Program-made: the position numbers and the translations under genes
The notes under the pieces: generated by a model
What the model saw: the letters and a program-made list of their open reading frames with translations, nothing else
Told to the model about the DNA's origin: nothing
Database searches by the model: none
Shown here: piece by piece, positions 23,430 to 35,540 of the stretch
How positions within the stretch are numbered: position 1 is the stretch's first letter
Layout: the number at the start of each line of letters is the position of its first letter
Assembly (NCBI GenBank): GCA_036927565.1
Contig: JAYESD010000004.1
Location: forward strand, 91,082,942-91,146,941
Length of the DNA: 64,000 nucleotides
Reading direction: 5' to 3'
Source: Tuctoria greenei
Taxonomy: Eukaryota; Streptophyta; Magnoliopsida; Poales; Poaceae

Positions 23430-24852
23430 GCTAATCTTGGGTACCTTGGACATGCCCTTGGAGAGTGATGTAGATGTCACCTGTTCTCACTTCAAGCTCT
23501 TCCATACGTCTAGTGAGATCCGTCATTCCTTGGCTACAGTCTCGATGACTTCTAGACAAAGAGGAACGCCATCTTCTCATGGACGTTGGAGGCAAGATTC
23601 TAGAGCTTGAAGTGGATAGGGGTGGTTCCCATGTGGCACCCGACCATCCATGCCAAGACAGGCCTTCGGTCTCATATGATAAAGGTTGAGTCCATCTGGG
23701 TGCATCAACCATTGAGTTCTCTTTCTCTTCGTACTCATGGAACATGGAGGTTGTCGGAGGTATGGCCGCTCTCCTTGTATGGCTTCTAGTTATCCTGCCA
23801 GAGACATTACTTCTTCGGGCTTCCTCGATGGGAACAAGATCAATGGTTAGCCTCCAGCATTTGTACAAATGATAATCTGGGTCAGGTAACCGAATTTCAT
23901 TGACAAAGCCAAGATAATAAAATAACAAAGAGCCATCTTGATCATGCTTAAGGGTATGTCCTTGCACTAAATAATCTTCATTAATCAAATCTCTTTCATT
24001 TTCAATATACTCAAATGAAGAATATTCTAGCACTCCTACCCTAGTAGCAATATGAGTAATCAATGATGTGCATTCAATTGGCCCTGTTCTTGGAATGTAA
24101 TCTAACCATTATGTCATCATGACAATAACTGGAGCAACTTTTATCTTCTAAATCATGGCAAATAAAATTTTCAGCTCATCTTCACGCACTACCCTTATGT
24201 CTCCTCTAGGGAACATAGTCATAGCCACCCATCTACGAATGAAGCGTAAAGCAGGGTTGTGTAAGTGGCTATTCCTAGGTGCACTACATCTGACCTAACT
24301 AGTTAAATCTTGCCAAAAACTTTGTTTGGTAAACTTAGGCAAAGCGTCTAAATCTAGCAAACAACATTTATGGAAGCCTAGGATTTCACTTAATTCTTTC
24401 CATAGGATGTCGTATTCTTTTTGACATAATCTAAAAGTAATAACAACAAATCTTATTTTGAGTGTGCAAAGGAATTGCATGGAGCGAAGGCGTGAACCTC
24501 TCTCCTCTATATGAGCAAAGTTTTCCCATCCCAGTGCATGCCAAATGGAAAAGAATTCAGAATTCATACCTATTTTGGAGATCAAATCCGGATAATATGC
24601 CTTCGTATGAGAAAACTCACGATCTTGGTGGAGCTTGCGTGCTTGATCTTCAGCTTCACTTTGTATGTCGAGGTCGTTGTCGTGAAGAAGTTAGTGCTGG
24701 TTGCTCCTCTGACCCATGGGAGTGCCCTCACCTACACTCCTCCTCCGTGATATTGGTGTAGCAATGGAAGAGGGGTGTGCACTTGAATCTCCACCATGGC
24801 TTGAGCTTGCAGCCTCCTTTCTCTTTCCAAACAACCTCTTCATTCCTTTCAT
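23430..24852 (-). pseudogene. Athila-type ORF1 / gag-like gene, frameshifted
   Basis: Minus-strand segments in changing frames form one gene. The start (24852) reads MKGMKRLFGKRKEAASSSHG. The middle (24585-24295) has ALGWENFAHIEERGSRLR, VVITFRLCQKEYDILW and KQSFWQDLTS, features of the Athila-type plant ORF1. The 210-codon stretch (24063-23431) has HLYKCWRLTIDLVPIEEARR and ends in a short segment rich in charged residues (TRRMEELEVRTGDIYITL). The product would be the element's capsid-like protein. At least two frameshifts are needed to join the parts. No zinc knuckle or protease follows. Confidence 0.6.
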
Positions 24853-25751
24853 GGCCACAACAAACAAGAACACAACAAGGCAAAAACTCAAAAGAGGTGA
24901 TGTTAGCAAAAGCGAAACCCCTGACGAATTTTTCATTTAAGAGCTTGAGAGCAAATTGCAAATGCAAACAAAAGCAAATATTTTTGAGTTGGATTTTGGG
25001 CAAGAGTACTTCAATGAAGAGCAAGAAAAACAATGTGAGCAAGAGTGACTTTTGGGAGGTATGAAATGAGGTGAAGTGATGAGGAATTCTCCTCACAGCC
25101 AACATTTATAGTGTGCACTCCTCAACGGTCACTAGGGAATCAAATGAAGCCATTGGAGGAGAAAGAGCTAAAATGGCCCTTTCCCCCTGACGGTCGAATA
25201 GGGGGATCGACCGAACTAACAAGTGGGCCCCCTGTTTTCCCTTTTGGCTGGTGGCTCCCCAACAGCTATGGAATTAGCACGTTGGTGAATTACCACTTTT
25301 GCAACTCAGAAAATTGTTTTCCGAATAAAAACTCTTTTTTCAAAATCCATCAATTTTCTTTTTGTGAAAAATAAGAAATAAAAATGATAGTTGAGAATAG
25401 AAGATTCTCAACTTGCTAAGAAAAACCAAATATGCAGTGGGGAAAATCAAACTAAATGGGGAAAACTAAATGAAGAGAAAATGAAAATTAAAGAAAATGA
25501 TAACTACCAATTTAAACTATTGGCTAGGTCTCACCACCGTACGATGAGATGGACATTTCTCCTTCTTCATTTCTTGACATTCGGGCTCAGAGGGATGGGA
25601 TTGGACGACTTTTCTTGCTTCTTACGCCATTCCTTCTTTGGTGGCTTGGTGGACTTGGGCCTTTGGGAAGTCCCAGACTTCTCCGTCTTCTTGGGATCTC
25701 AGCGTGAATGATAAGATGCGTTCTTCGCATAGATCAAATTCCTCATGAATG
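24853..25751 (-). other. Athila-type leader plus uncharacterised Lys-rich open segment
   Basis: From 24853 to about 25380 this is AT-rich leader upstream of ORF1, including a GACGGTCGAATAGGGGGATC block. From about 25710 to 25560 the minus strand is open, apart from one stop, and very Lys/Ser/Pro-rich (for example SQRPKSTKPPKKEWRKKQEK). It resembles basic tails of retrotransposon gag proteins, but I cannot assign it. The expected Athila primer site and the junction to the 5' LTR are absent; a copia LTR starts at 25752. Confidence 0.4.
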
Positions 25752-28207
25752 TGTAGGATTGAATAGCACGTGTATAGCTACCAGAGGGGGGATGAATGGT
25801 AGATTAAAACTTTTCAGCGGAAGCAACGAGCAACCCCTCGGAAGCAAACCGATCTGTTAAAGAAACCGTGTGTGCGACTAATTTAAACGTTTTCAACAGT
25901 GACATAACCAGTAGATATTGTGGAGAATCAAGTCACGAAGACGTCACAATAAGAATCACAAAAATCCGTCGAGAGAACTCAAGTTACAATCGAAAGATCG
26001 AACAAAGGTCAATCTGTCCTACCACAGAGAAACAATTCTGAAACACTGCAAATAAACTCAGGTAGATCAGAAACCACAAATCCACTGACCGTGAAAATTT
26101 CATAGATGATATAAAATAAAGTTGTGAAGACAACCCAAAAGGAATCACGTCAATCGGATCTGTAAAACTCGAGTTATGATAAAACCACCAAAACAAGGTA
26201 GTGATGTGCAGAAACTCGACGAGAAAGACTTGAAGAAAACAAGTCGGATGAACAATGCACAAATGTTCCTCTAGACTATGAATTTTATTGATCAAAACTC
26301 ACAAGGAACAGCCCCAATGTTGTGTACCATGAGCTCTGGCCTCCCTTGCTTATATAACCAGCCCTTAGGCCAACCCAAACCTAACTAGGACTCTAATACT
26401 ACTCAATTCACTAATTGAAACTTTCCATAACTGCTCAAGACTCTTCTATATGCAGATAGAAGCAATCTTAAGACTTCCAAAAACCTTAGGACCGTATCCC
26501 ACATTCTTAAAACAACTCAAATTTGTGACCCACACGAAATCCTATCATAACCAACTCAAAACTTTCTATATTTGAGTCAAACACGACTCAGCCGCGGCCT
26601 GAGTCCATAACCTAGTCGGTTGGACCTTTCCGACCAATTTTTTACGTCCACTTCTCTTCATCACACCCCATAAACATGTAGACACGTCCATGTACTCCTT
26701 GCACATGTGCAAACATCTTCCAACGATGTCCATGATACCTTCATATGCATTGTTCTTGATTCAAACATGCTGCGCAAACTCCCGATCAACTCAACAACAA
26801 TTCCTTCCGAACTTGGTTGTTGAACCTCATCTTCTCCCTAAGACTAGTTCAATGGATCCGGTTACCAGCCATGTCTTGCACTCAAGAAACATCTGCACAT
26901 GAACAAACAACCAATACTTCCGAGCACAAGTCTTCGACTTGACTCTTGTTAGTTCCGAAACCACAACACCTTACTTGAGCACCTCACATAAGCATGTCGC
27001 AGATCATAGCAAAATGATGTCAACCATATTCGGCCAAAATGCTCCAAAAAATTAGCAAATGAATACTAAGCAAACGTTCCAAGAATATAAAGCAAGTTCG
27101 AAACATTTCACAGTAAAAGTAGAAAGATTGCAATCATGCTCCGAACCTTGCCAAAGCTAACCGGACCTTGAACCAGACCTTACCAAAACTAACTGGATCT
27201 AGCGCCGGAACATACCAAAGCTAGCAGGACCTAGCGCTAGCGTTAACCAAAGCTAGTCAGACCTAGCACCGGAGCTAACCAAAGCTAGTCGGACCTAGAC
27301 AAAGAAGTCAGACCTTACGTCAGACCTTGCCAGAGCTACCCACAACAAGCCGGACCTATTGTTGGACCATGCTGGAGCTCGAACCTAGAGTCAGAACTTG
27401 ATGATAAAGGTGTTTTGGTAGTATTCAAAACTTCTATCGCCATAGCCAATGTATTCAGCAAACATAGGTCTCACAATCTCCCCCTTGATGAATGCATTGG
27501 CAACACCACTTAAAATCCAAACATTGGCTTATTCACATGAAAAGTTTTGAAAACAATTTCTCTCCCTTTTTGAAAATCAAATTAGATAGAAATAAATTTC
27601 TCCCCCTATACTTATTTCTCCCCCTTTGACAATGTATTCAGCAAGGTACAAAAGATAAATTTTATTTTTTATGAGCACATTATAACATATACATATAGAA
27701 CAAAGCTCATCCAAGTCATACTATCAGGTAACTTACACTATCACAACTATGAGATACATAAAGTAGTGTAATCCATGCTAGAGATCAAATGTAATTTTCA
27801 ATTTTAGCAAGTCATGATCTCACAAACTTAACTATTTCAAACCTGAAAGCATGACACTTGTTGCTGCATTTTATTATTTTTCAAAGCACAAATTTAGATC
27901 ATATGATATTTGCATGAGATTATATGTGCATATGACTTATTCTAACGAACCAAGCCAAGCCTATGTCATTTGACAATCAGAAGCTTAAGGACATGGTTTT
28001 AGTCATACACAACTTCTTCCAAGTTCATATCTAAGTGCAATGATAAGCCATCTCAAAAGAAGAACTGCGATGCATGCATATTCTCTTGATCTTTCTCAAT
28101 TTATATTTGTTCATAAAACTCAACATGTGAGTTGATTACTTGATTAATTCCTTATGATTAAAAGCACTTGTGATCATGCAACAAGTTCAAAATAGCAAGA
28201 AAGTTCG
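25752..28207 (-). mobile_element. Truncated copia LTR (family X/Y/W/Z)
   Basis: It begins TGTAGGATTGAATAGCACG and follows the 2.67 kb LTR at 60748-63416 almost to its end. It stops about 180 bases short at ...AAGAAAGTTCGA, exactly where the Athila-type LTR begins. On the minus strand a TATA box (GGTTATATAAGC) lies at 26351-26360. The region 27130-27400 is a degenerate repeat of GGACCTTGCCAAAGCTAACC-like units. No primer site or internal region adjoins it. Confidence 0.8.
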
Positions 28208-29719
28208 ATATTTCCGACGCACTACTAACAATTCATTCCTAGCAAGGGTGCCAAAAATGATTGTTAATAGTTTTTAGATTACAAATGTAAGTCCGCAAGC
28301 GCACGGAGTCAATCGATGTAGCATTTCCCCTTTTATAGTATTCCCAAAGGGCGTCATTTATATTCTCCCAAAGGAAGGCTAGGTGGAAGCAAAGCAATCA
28401 TCAAATGGAAATGCTAGGTTGGTATAGGTAGGGTTCTAGCAACGATGGGTAATTGATAGTTTGGAGGTAGTATGACACACACAAGAGCATTCTATCCTAA
28501 GGAGGGTAAATGAGGTAAAGAGGGACTAGGCTAAGAGTTAGGTAGATACTCTTACTGTGCTTCTAATATACATATGCACAACCTAAGTTAGTTACTAATG
28601 ATCATATGACTTATGAATTCTCATGCTAAGTGGATTAACACATCGGGCACGGGTTTACACCTAGCAACGCTATGAAGACTCCCGCCAAGAGCCTGTGGCA
28701 TAGCCGGACGTGGAGGATTACAAAGGACAGATAGGGCTGTCACCACATATATCCGTGGGTCTACAAGATATTCATCGCTACTCATCTATCCTATCACCAT
28801 GCTAGCATATTAAGTAATTACCTTAAGAGCCTGGGCACAAGCCATCCTAAGGCAATGAATTAAATCATTGTTGAATCAATGTTAATTTCATAGCATAAGT
28901 GATTTATATTAACATAATCATGTCATGGCTAATTAGACTATAGTGGGGGTTTGTAATGTTTATGATGACATAAAGAGAATTGTATGACATAATCATAAAT
29001 ACTACTCCTACCACATATATGGAATCCACAATCAAGTAAGAAACACTTCGTCCAAGTATATGAACAATAGAAGACTAAATATAACATCTTTATTCAGAGC
29101 AAAGTCACAAATACAAATAGGAATATGTGAGACATACCTTTCCCAATTAGGAATTGGGAAGAGACTCCTTCTACTCCTCTCCTACTTGGACTATGGACTA
29201 GTGGCTTTCCTCTCTACAACCTACACTCCTCTAAGCCTATGGAAAAGGGTCGGTTCCTACCACCAAAAGCGCGTGAATAAGTCACCACTGACTTCTTCAA
29301 GCCGGAAGGAGCCAACACATGGCGATTGACCGAGTTTGGCGCCAGGACTAGGTCGACCGACTAGGGAGGTCGGCTGACCTGGTCTTTGCACCCTTTCTCG
29401 CGTGCTTTCTCCAGTTACTACCAGGTGGGTCCCATCCCTTGATATGGGTGCTACACCGTTGGATGGCCTTAGATACTTCTGTTTGTGGGACATTTGATCC
29501 ATGTGGTGCCACATGTTGTTGCTTGATTGACCGGGATGTTATTTTATAGGATTGCTCCCCCTCTTTTACCTCATTTCCTGCAATAATTCCCTGCTTGCAC
29601 TATTTCTCCAAGGACAAGTGGAAATAGGTTAAATAGAAAGGTGTTGTGTGCAAGAAATGAAAATTCCTTCACATAATTAAGTTATATTGACGAGTGAAAT
29701 TGGTATATAACAGCCGTCA
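28205..29719 (-). mobile_element. 5' LTR of Athila-type gypsy element
   Basis: Direct repeat of 20352-21954, with shared blocks such as CACTACTAACAATTCATTCC, a 1.5 kb body and the end GGTATATAACAGCCGTCA. The two copies differ by scattered substitutions and a deletion of about 90 bp near 29245, so the insertion is not young. Where a primer site should follow (below 28205) there is copia LTR instead. The outer edge at 29719 meets CACTA Ulp1 coding sequence. Confidence 0.8.
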
Positions 29720-30621
29720 CTAGACGTCTAATGCAGTATGATGTTGAAGTTGTCAGCGTTTTCCTTTTACTTGTCCAAAAGCCCTAAATAAAAACATTCA
29801 CAGTCAACGTAAAGTTATCGTGCAATGACAAAACAGTCAGAAACTAAAATGAAGAAGGAACTTACTCATCAATAATGGAAAATATATCATCCAAATTACG
29901 GGTTCTTTGCTTGCCAGTATTTTCATCTCTCGGTCTTGAGGAGTCACAGTACTAGACTCGGTCGTACTTTGTAGATATTACTATGGTTAACCAGTGGTTA
30001 CCCGAATTGAACGGTACAACTAGGAGCTCCTTATCACTGTAGTGTTTCATTGCCTTGATAAAATATTGAACAACATTTTTTCGACCGCTCGACGTTTCAA
30101 TCTAATATCTTGCTGGTATTTGCGGGTCAAGATATGCAGGAGATGCATTCCCCGTTTGATAACGACTATGTTGTTGTTGGTTCCTACACACAAAATGCCA
30201 AATTTGTTAAATATAACACTTATATTGAGTATATGTATTGAAGAACCTAGTTTTTGAGGACTTACAATGCGAAGCAGTGTAATAGAGAGACATCTAACGC
30301 GTCGAGGTTGAAAAGGTCGTAGAGCTTGAACCATTCAATGACAAAAAAACATCACACGGGAGAAAGTGGCAATCATTGAATCCCCCTATTATGGTTTGAA
30401 ATTTTTTGTAATTTTGCATGCAGTATTGATGAAGTTGAACAAAAGGTTTACCAACTTGTCGTAGTGCGCTCGCGGTTAACATCGGCTTTCCCTCTATAAA
30501 CTTTGGGTTAGCCTGCGTCATAGCTTTCGGTGCCATGGGCTTAGCTTCCAACTTTTTTCACTGGTTTCTTTCAAGCTTCCTTTGACAATCACCGCTGCGG
30601 GTCACTCCTGGTCTTGTCATG
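29720..30621 (-). pseudogene. Ulp1-like protease gene of CACTA element, N-terminal and His/Asp part
   Basis: The minus strand reads a plant CACTA second ORF in pieces. 30551-30300 contains KFIEGKPMLTASALRQVGKP and, after a frameshift, LYDLFNLDALDVSLLHCFAL, followed by a splice donor GTAAGT. 30160-29880 contains LLVVPFNSGNHWLTIVIS, whose His (codon 29996-29994) and a following Asp (29945-29943) are the first two catalytic residues of a C48/Ulp1 protease. A TAG replaces a codon two residues before the Asp-containing YCDSSRP. A second donor GTAAGT follows at about 29873. The Gln/Cys part lies at 20260-20351 beyond the insertion. The start is lost in the copia LTR at about 30621. Confidence 0.75.
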
Positions 30622-32278
30622 TTGTGAGACCTATGTGTGCTGAATATATTGGCTATTTCAATAAAAGTTTTGAATATTGTCAAAACACACTCTTCATCGA
30701 GGTCTGACTCTAGGTCCGAGCTCCGACAAGGTCTGACAATAGGTCCAACATGCTTTGGGTAGCTCCAGCAAGGTCTGACAATAAGTCCGACTCGTTTTGG
30801 GTAGCTCCAGCAAGGTCTGACATGAGGTATGTCAAATTTGGCTAGGTCCAGGCAAGGTTCGGAGCAAGTTCTGTTTAGCTTTGGCAAGGTCCGATGCAAG
30901 ATCGCAGTGATTTTGCTTTTAACTTGCAATGTTTCAAACTTATGTTTTGGCTTATGGGAAGTTTGATTAGTATTCTTTTACTATGTTTTTGAAGTGTTAT
31001 GGCTGTTTACAGTGGTTAATGTTTATGATTTGCAACATGCTAATGTGAGCTGCTCACATAAGGTGTTGTGTTTTTTTGGACTAACGAGAGTTAGGTCGAG
31101 GACTTGTGCTCAAGGATAGTTGTTTATTCATGTGCAGGTGTTGCTTGAGGTCAATACATGGATGGTGATGGGATCCATTGAACTAGTCTTAGGGAGAAGA
31201 CGATGTTCAACAACCAAGTCCATGAGGGATTGTGGTTGGGTTGATCGGGAGGTCACATATCATGTTTGGGTCAAGAACAATGCATATGAAGGTATCGTGG
31301 ATGTTGTTGGAAGGTGTTTGCACGTGTGCAAGGAGTGCATGGACATGGAAACATGGTTCCAAGGCGTGATAAAGAGAAGTGGGCGTAAAGAATTGGTCGG
31401 AAAGGTCCAACCGGCTGGATTATAGACTCAAGCTGCGGTTGAGTTGATTTTGACTCAAATATGGAAAAATTTGAGTTGGTTATGATAGGATTTTGTATGG
31501 GTCACGAAGTTGAGTTGTTTTAGGAATGTGTTATACGTTCCTAAGGTGTTCGGAAGAACTTAAGATTGCTTCTATATGCGTATGGAAGAGTCTTGAGAAG
31601 TTATGGATAGTTTCAGTTGAAACTGAGTAGGATTAGAGTCTTAGTTTGGATCGGGTTGGCCTTAGGGCTGGTTATATAAGAAAGGGAGGCCAGAGCTCAT
31701 GGAAAGACGATTTTGGGCTGTTCCTCTTGTGTTTTGATAAATAAAATCTGTAGTTTAAAGGAGATTTTGTGCCTTGTTCGTCTGATTTGTTTCAGACAAA
31801 TTTTTCTTGCCGAGTTTTTGCACAACACTATGTTGATTCAGTGCTTTTTTATCAGAACTCAAGTTTTACAGATCCAATTGACGTGACTATTTTTTGGTTG
31901 TCTTCACAACTTGATTATCTATCATATGTGAAAATTTCACTGTCATTGGATTTATGGTTTCTAATTTACATGAGTTTCTTTGCAGTGTTGCAGATCTGTT
32001 TTTACTCGGGTAGAACAGATTGACCTTTGTTTGATCTTTCGATCATAACTTGAGCTTTTCTCGACGGTTTTCCATGATTCTTGTTGTCATGTCTTCGTGA
32101 CTTTATTCTATATAATATCTACTACTTCTGTCATAGTTGAACACATTTAGATCAGTTGCACACACGGTTTCTTAACAGGTTGATTTTCCGCCGAGGGGTT
32201 TTTGTTGTTTCCGCTGAAAGCATTTTAATCTACCATTCACCCCCTCTGGTAGCTTTACACGTGCTCTTCCATCCTAAA
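30622..32278 (+). mobile_element. Truncated 5' LTR of copia element Z
   Basis: Reverse complement of the family LTR (60748-62400 portion), so Z runs on the plus strand. About 1 kb of the U3 start is missing: it begins inside the LTR at TTGTGAGACCTATGTGTGC next to CACTA sequence. It retains the GGTCTGAC/AGGTCCGA degenerate repeats (30690-30905), the TATA box at 31671-31680 and the end GTGCTCTTCCATCCTAAA just before the primer site. Confidence 0.8.
31671..31680 (+). promoter_or_regulatory. TATA box of copia LTR (element Z)
   Basis: GTTATATAAG lies about 600 bp from the LTR end. The same word on the minus strand occurs in the LTRs at 26351-26360, 60150-60159 and 61352-61361; W has a decayed form (36130). 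Conservation at the same place in copies of both orientations supports a core promoter role. Confidence 0.6.
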
Positions 32279-32279
32279 A

Positions 32280-32292
32280 TTTGTATCATAGC
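32280..32292 (+). other. Primer-binding site of copia element Z, mutated
   Basis: TTTGTATCATAGC follows the LTR end. The usual copia site, complementary to initiator tRNA-Met, is TTGGTATCAGAGC; this copy has lost one G and changed another. It marks the plus orientation of Z. Confidence 0.7.
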
Positions 32293-32339
32293 CACGTTGC
32301 TTTAATATTTGTGATTTGCATGTGTTTTGATTAATCATC

Positions 32340-34574
32340 ATGGAGAAATACTCCGCAAAACCTTGTGTGTTTAGAGGCATTGATTTTAGGGTTTGGAAGG
32401 CACGTATGAAGGCTTTCATCCAGGCGCAAGGCTTCGCAGTATGGGAAAAGGTGTAAGCCTTATGACATGCCGCGGAATGATCAAGTCACCGCTACAAACA
32501 TGGGAGATGTCGACAACAACAACAATGCTCGGAACTTGATCATACAAGGATTAACTCAAAGCGACTTCAACCGTGTTGCACACATCCAATCTGCGTACGA
32601 TGTTTGGAAAGCTCTATGTGATTATCATGAAGGATCCAACACTATAAAGGAGGTAAGACAAGACATGTTTAAGAAAGAATACATGCGCTTCGAGATGCAA
32701 CCCGGTGAGTCAATCGATGACCTCTTTGCTTGCTTTAACAAAATTCTCAGCAACTTGCATAGTGTCAATGTCAATTTTTCAAATGCTGACAATGCTAGTA
32801 GGCAATTACTAACTGCATTAGACATGTCACTGTCATGAGTACAATTACATTAGATGTGCTATATTGCAAGTTAAAAACACATGAAATTGAAATAATATCA
32901 CATAATAACCCCAACAAGTCTCTTGCATTTGTTTTGCAATGTGACATGCCTAGCTCTAGTCAATCTTCATCATGTGGTACACTTGCTTTGTTGTCCTCTC
33001 TAACCCTTTAACATATTGAAATGTTTCTAGAGGAGGAGCTAGCACTTCTCTCTACTCGGTTCTCAAAAGCATTGCTAAATGTGAGAACTAGAAGGAGAGG
33101 AAGTGTCGGTTCTCAACGATGCTTCGAATGTGGTAAGACATGATATTTTTTCTACGGATTGCCCTAAACTTTTAGGTCCTATTTTCCGTGATGAAAAGCA
33201 AACAAAGATGAAGCACTCCTTTGCAAGTGATAAGAAAAAGAAGAAGGGTTTTACAGGTCACCAAATGGTAAACAGTTTTATCTCTGCACTTCAAGACCTT
33301 GGCTCAAGCGACGTGGACATCAGAAGTGATGAAGATGAAGAGAATTTGGGAAATATGTCCTTCATGGCGGGCAACTCAAGATCAAGTATGGAGGAGGCAG
33401 AACACAATAGTGACAATGAAGAGGTATGTCCCACATGCGAAGAAATGTGTAATGCTATTTCTCATGCCTCTGTTATAGTTAAGAAAAAGGACAAAAACTT
33501 AGGGACAATACTGTTAAAATTGAATCACTAGAATCTTAAATTAATCGTTTAAAATTTTTGATTCCTAGTGATGATTCTTGTTCCTCATGTGAGCTTATAT
33601 ATGAACAATTGTACTCTTTAAGAAGTGTGCACACCTCCACGCTTGATAAGCTTGAACTTGACACTGAAAAGAACAAAAAACTTGCTGCACTTAATGATAA
33701 AAACTTGAAAGATGCTTGCTGTTCTACAATTGATTTGCATTGTTCTGCTTGTGATGATCTTGATAAGAATCTACACGATGATATGAATGAGATTTCTATA
33801 TTGAACAATGCTTTACGATCTCTTGAAGTTAAATATTGTTCTAATTGCAAACCAAAAGGAAAAACTTCATGTGAAAACTGCCTAGACATGTCTAAGAAAA
33901 TTGATGACATGAATAGGAACTAAGGCAATTTTGTAATGGGAATAAGAATCTGAACTTGCTGCTGAATTCCTCTAAATCATGTAATAATAAAACTGGCATA
34001 GGTTTTGATTCCCATGCTCATGCTAAGGCACATCCACCTAAAATTGTAAAGTCATTAGGAATTGATTTGATTCAAACAGCTCCTAAACATAAGAAAGTGG
34101 TTTTGAGTGTTGTCTCATTCAATTTCTAATAAACATGTTGCTTGCTCATCTATACATGAATAGAAAGTTAAATTTCCTTGTACCTATTGTGGTAGAGATG
34201 GTCATGTCATAGATTTTTCTTATAGACTAGCTAAACAACATAACTAGGAAAGAATGCAAGCTAGATCTCATAACTGTCATGCAAAATTTGCTGCACATGC
34301 TGAATCAAATGTTAGAAACATGCAACCTGTTGTAATGAGTCAAAAACATGCAAAGTTTGCTCCCAAACCGTCTGTTTTTCGTACTACACATATAAAAACT
34401 CGTGGATCAGTAGTTGGGTACAAGAATTCTCAAACTTTGACTCATAAACCTGCTGTTTTATCTCGGCTTCCACGTGTTATTCCTGCTGGACGTCGTGTGA
34501 CTCAGTACTGGATTCCTAAATACCTTTTGACTAACCCAATTATTGAGTCATTGACGTATTGTGCTTCTATGTAG
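32340..34574 (+). pseudogene. Copia gag (element Z), frameshifted
   Basis: The start ATG at 32340 opens MEKYSAKPCVFRGIDFRVWK, then a stop after about 37 codons. The frame resumes at 32467-32838 with the gag UBN2-type core (LIIQGLTQSDFNRVAH, YDVWKALCDYHEGSN, MFKKEYMRFEMQPGESIDDL). A first CCHC knuckle near 33115 is broken after CFECGK. Then come an acidic stretch (33300-33440), a Cys-rich/coiled segment (33558-33923) and a second knuckle, CTYCGRDGHVIDF, near 34180. The segment 34254-34574 is open up to a TAG at 34572-34574, immediately before protease. Y shares this stop. Gag would form particles around element RNA. Y (57179-59477) is the closest relative here. Confidence 0.8.
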
Positions 34575-34583
34575 GTTACACAT

Positions 34584-35540
34584 TTGAGGAAACAGAACAT
34601 TTGTATTGTGGATTCAGGTTGCTCACGCTACATGACCGGTAACAAAGAATGGTTCTCCTCCCTCTGTTTTGTATCACATGTAGAGTGTGTTACTTCTGTT
34701 GATAATTCTTCAACTCCTATAATTGTTAAGGGTTTGGTTAGAGTTAATAATCATTACAATTTTAAGGATGTGACACTTGTTAAAATTTTTAAATACATCT
34801 TGCCTTCTGTTTCACAACTGCTAGATGAAAATCTGGAAATTATTTTCACTAAAAATTGCTGCAAGGTTGTGGATTCAAATAGTGAGCTCATTTTTAACAT
34901 GTCTCGATCTGGAAGAGTTTTTAAAGCTAATTTTGATATCTCATCCTCTAAGCATAGGTTCTAGTTGCTAATGATACGAAGGACTTCTATTTTTGACATC
35001 GTAGACTTGGTCATGTAGGCTTTGATGATCTCACTCGTGTTAGTGCCTTTGATCGAATACATGGGCTACCTAAGCTTAAAGGGGACAAATAAATTGTGTG
35101 ATCTTCCTGTAGACATGCTAAGATGGTTCCAGGTTAACATGCTCCTCTCACAATGACCTTGCCAACTGAAGCAAGACAACTTTTGCACCTTGACAGTGTA
35201 GGTTCTTAACGTGTTCAATCTTTTGGAGGTAAATGATATGTTCTTGTGATTTTTGATAATTATTCTAGATACTCTTGGGTTCACTTTATGGCATCTAAGA
35301 ATGAAGCTTTTAGTCACTTTAGAACTTTATTTCTTAGATTATCAATTGATCACTCAGGATCTTTAAAAGCAATTAGAAGTGATAACAGAACTGAATTTAA
35401 AAATCAACCGGTTGGTCACTTTTGTGGTGAAAATGGAATAGACCATCAATTTTCTTCACCCTATGTAGCTCAACAAAATGGTGTCGTAGAGAGAAAGAAA
35501 ACAACCTTAGTTGAGATGGCTAGGGCTATGCTTGATTAAT
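34584..35540 (+). pseudogene. Copia protease and integrase fragment (element Z), truncated
   Basis: 34584-34964 carries the copia protease with CIVDSGCSRYMTGNKEWF (catalytic D-S-G). It leads to the GAG-pre-integrase zinc region, whose HRRLGH pair is near 35000. An in-frame TAA at 35090-35092 and a TGA in the first Cys codon break the HHCC finger. The integrase core (35246-35540) shows DNYSRYSWVHFMASKNEAFS, then IRSDNRTEF (second catalytic Asp; Arg where Gly is usual) and NGVVERKKTTLVEMA (catalytic Glu). The gene stops at 35540 where a minus-strand LTR of W begins. RT and RNase H of Z are not in the window. Confidence 0.8.

Noticed and set aside
31120..31425. A 101-codon plus-strand ORF (and inverse relatives at 60419-60679 and 61623-61883) as a conserved LTR-encoded protein.
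   Set aside because: It lies in the U3 of the copia LTR. Frames are open in some copies on either strand and broken in others, and W and the 25752 copy do not preserve it, so sequence homology of the LTRs explains it.
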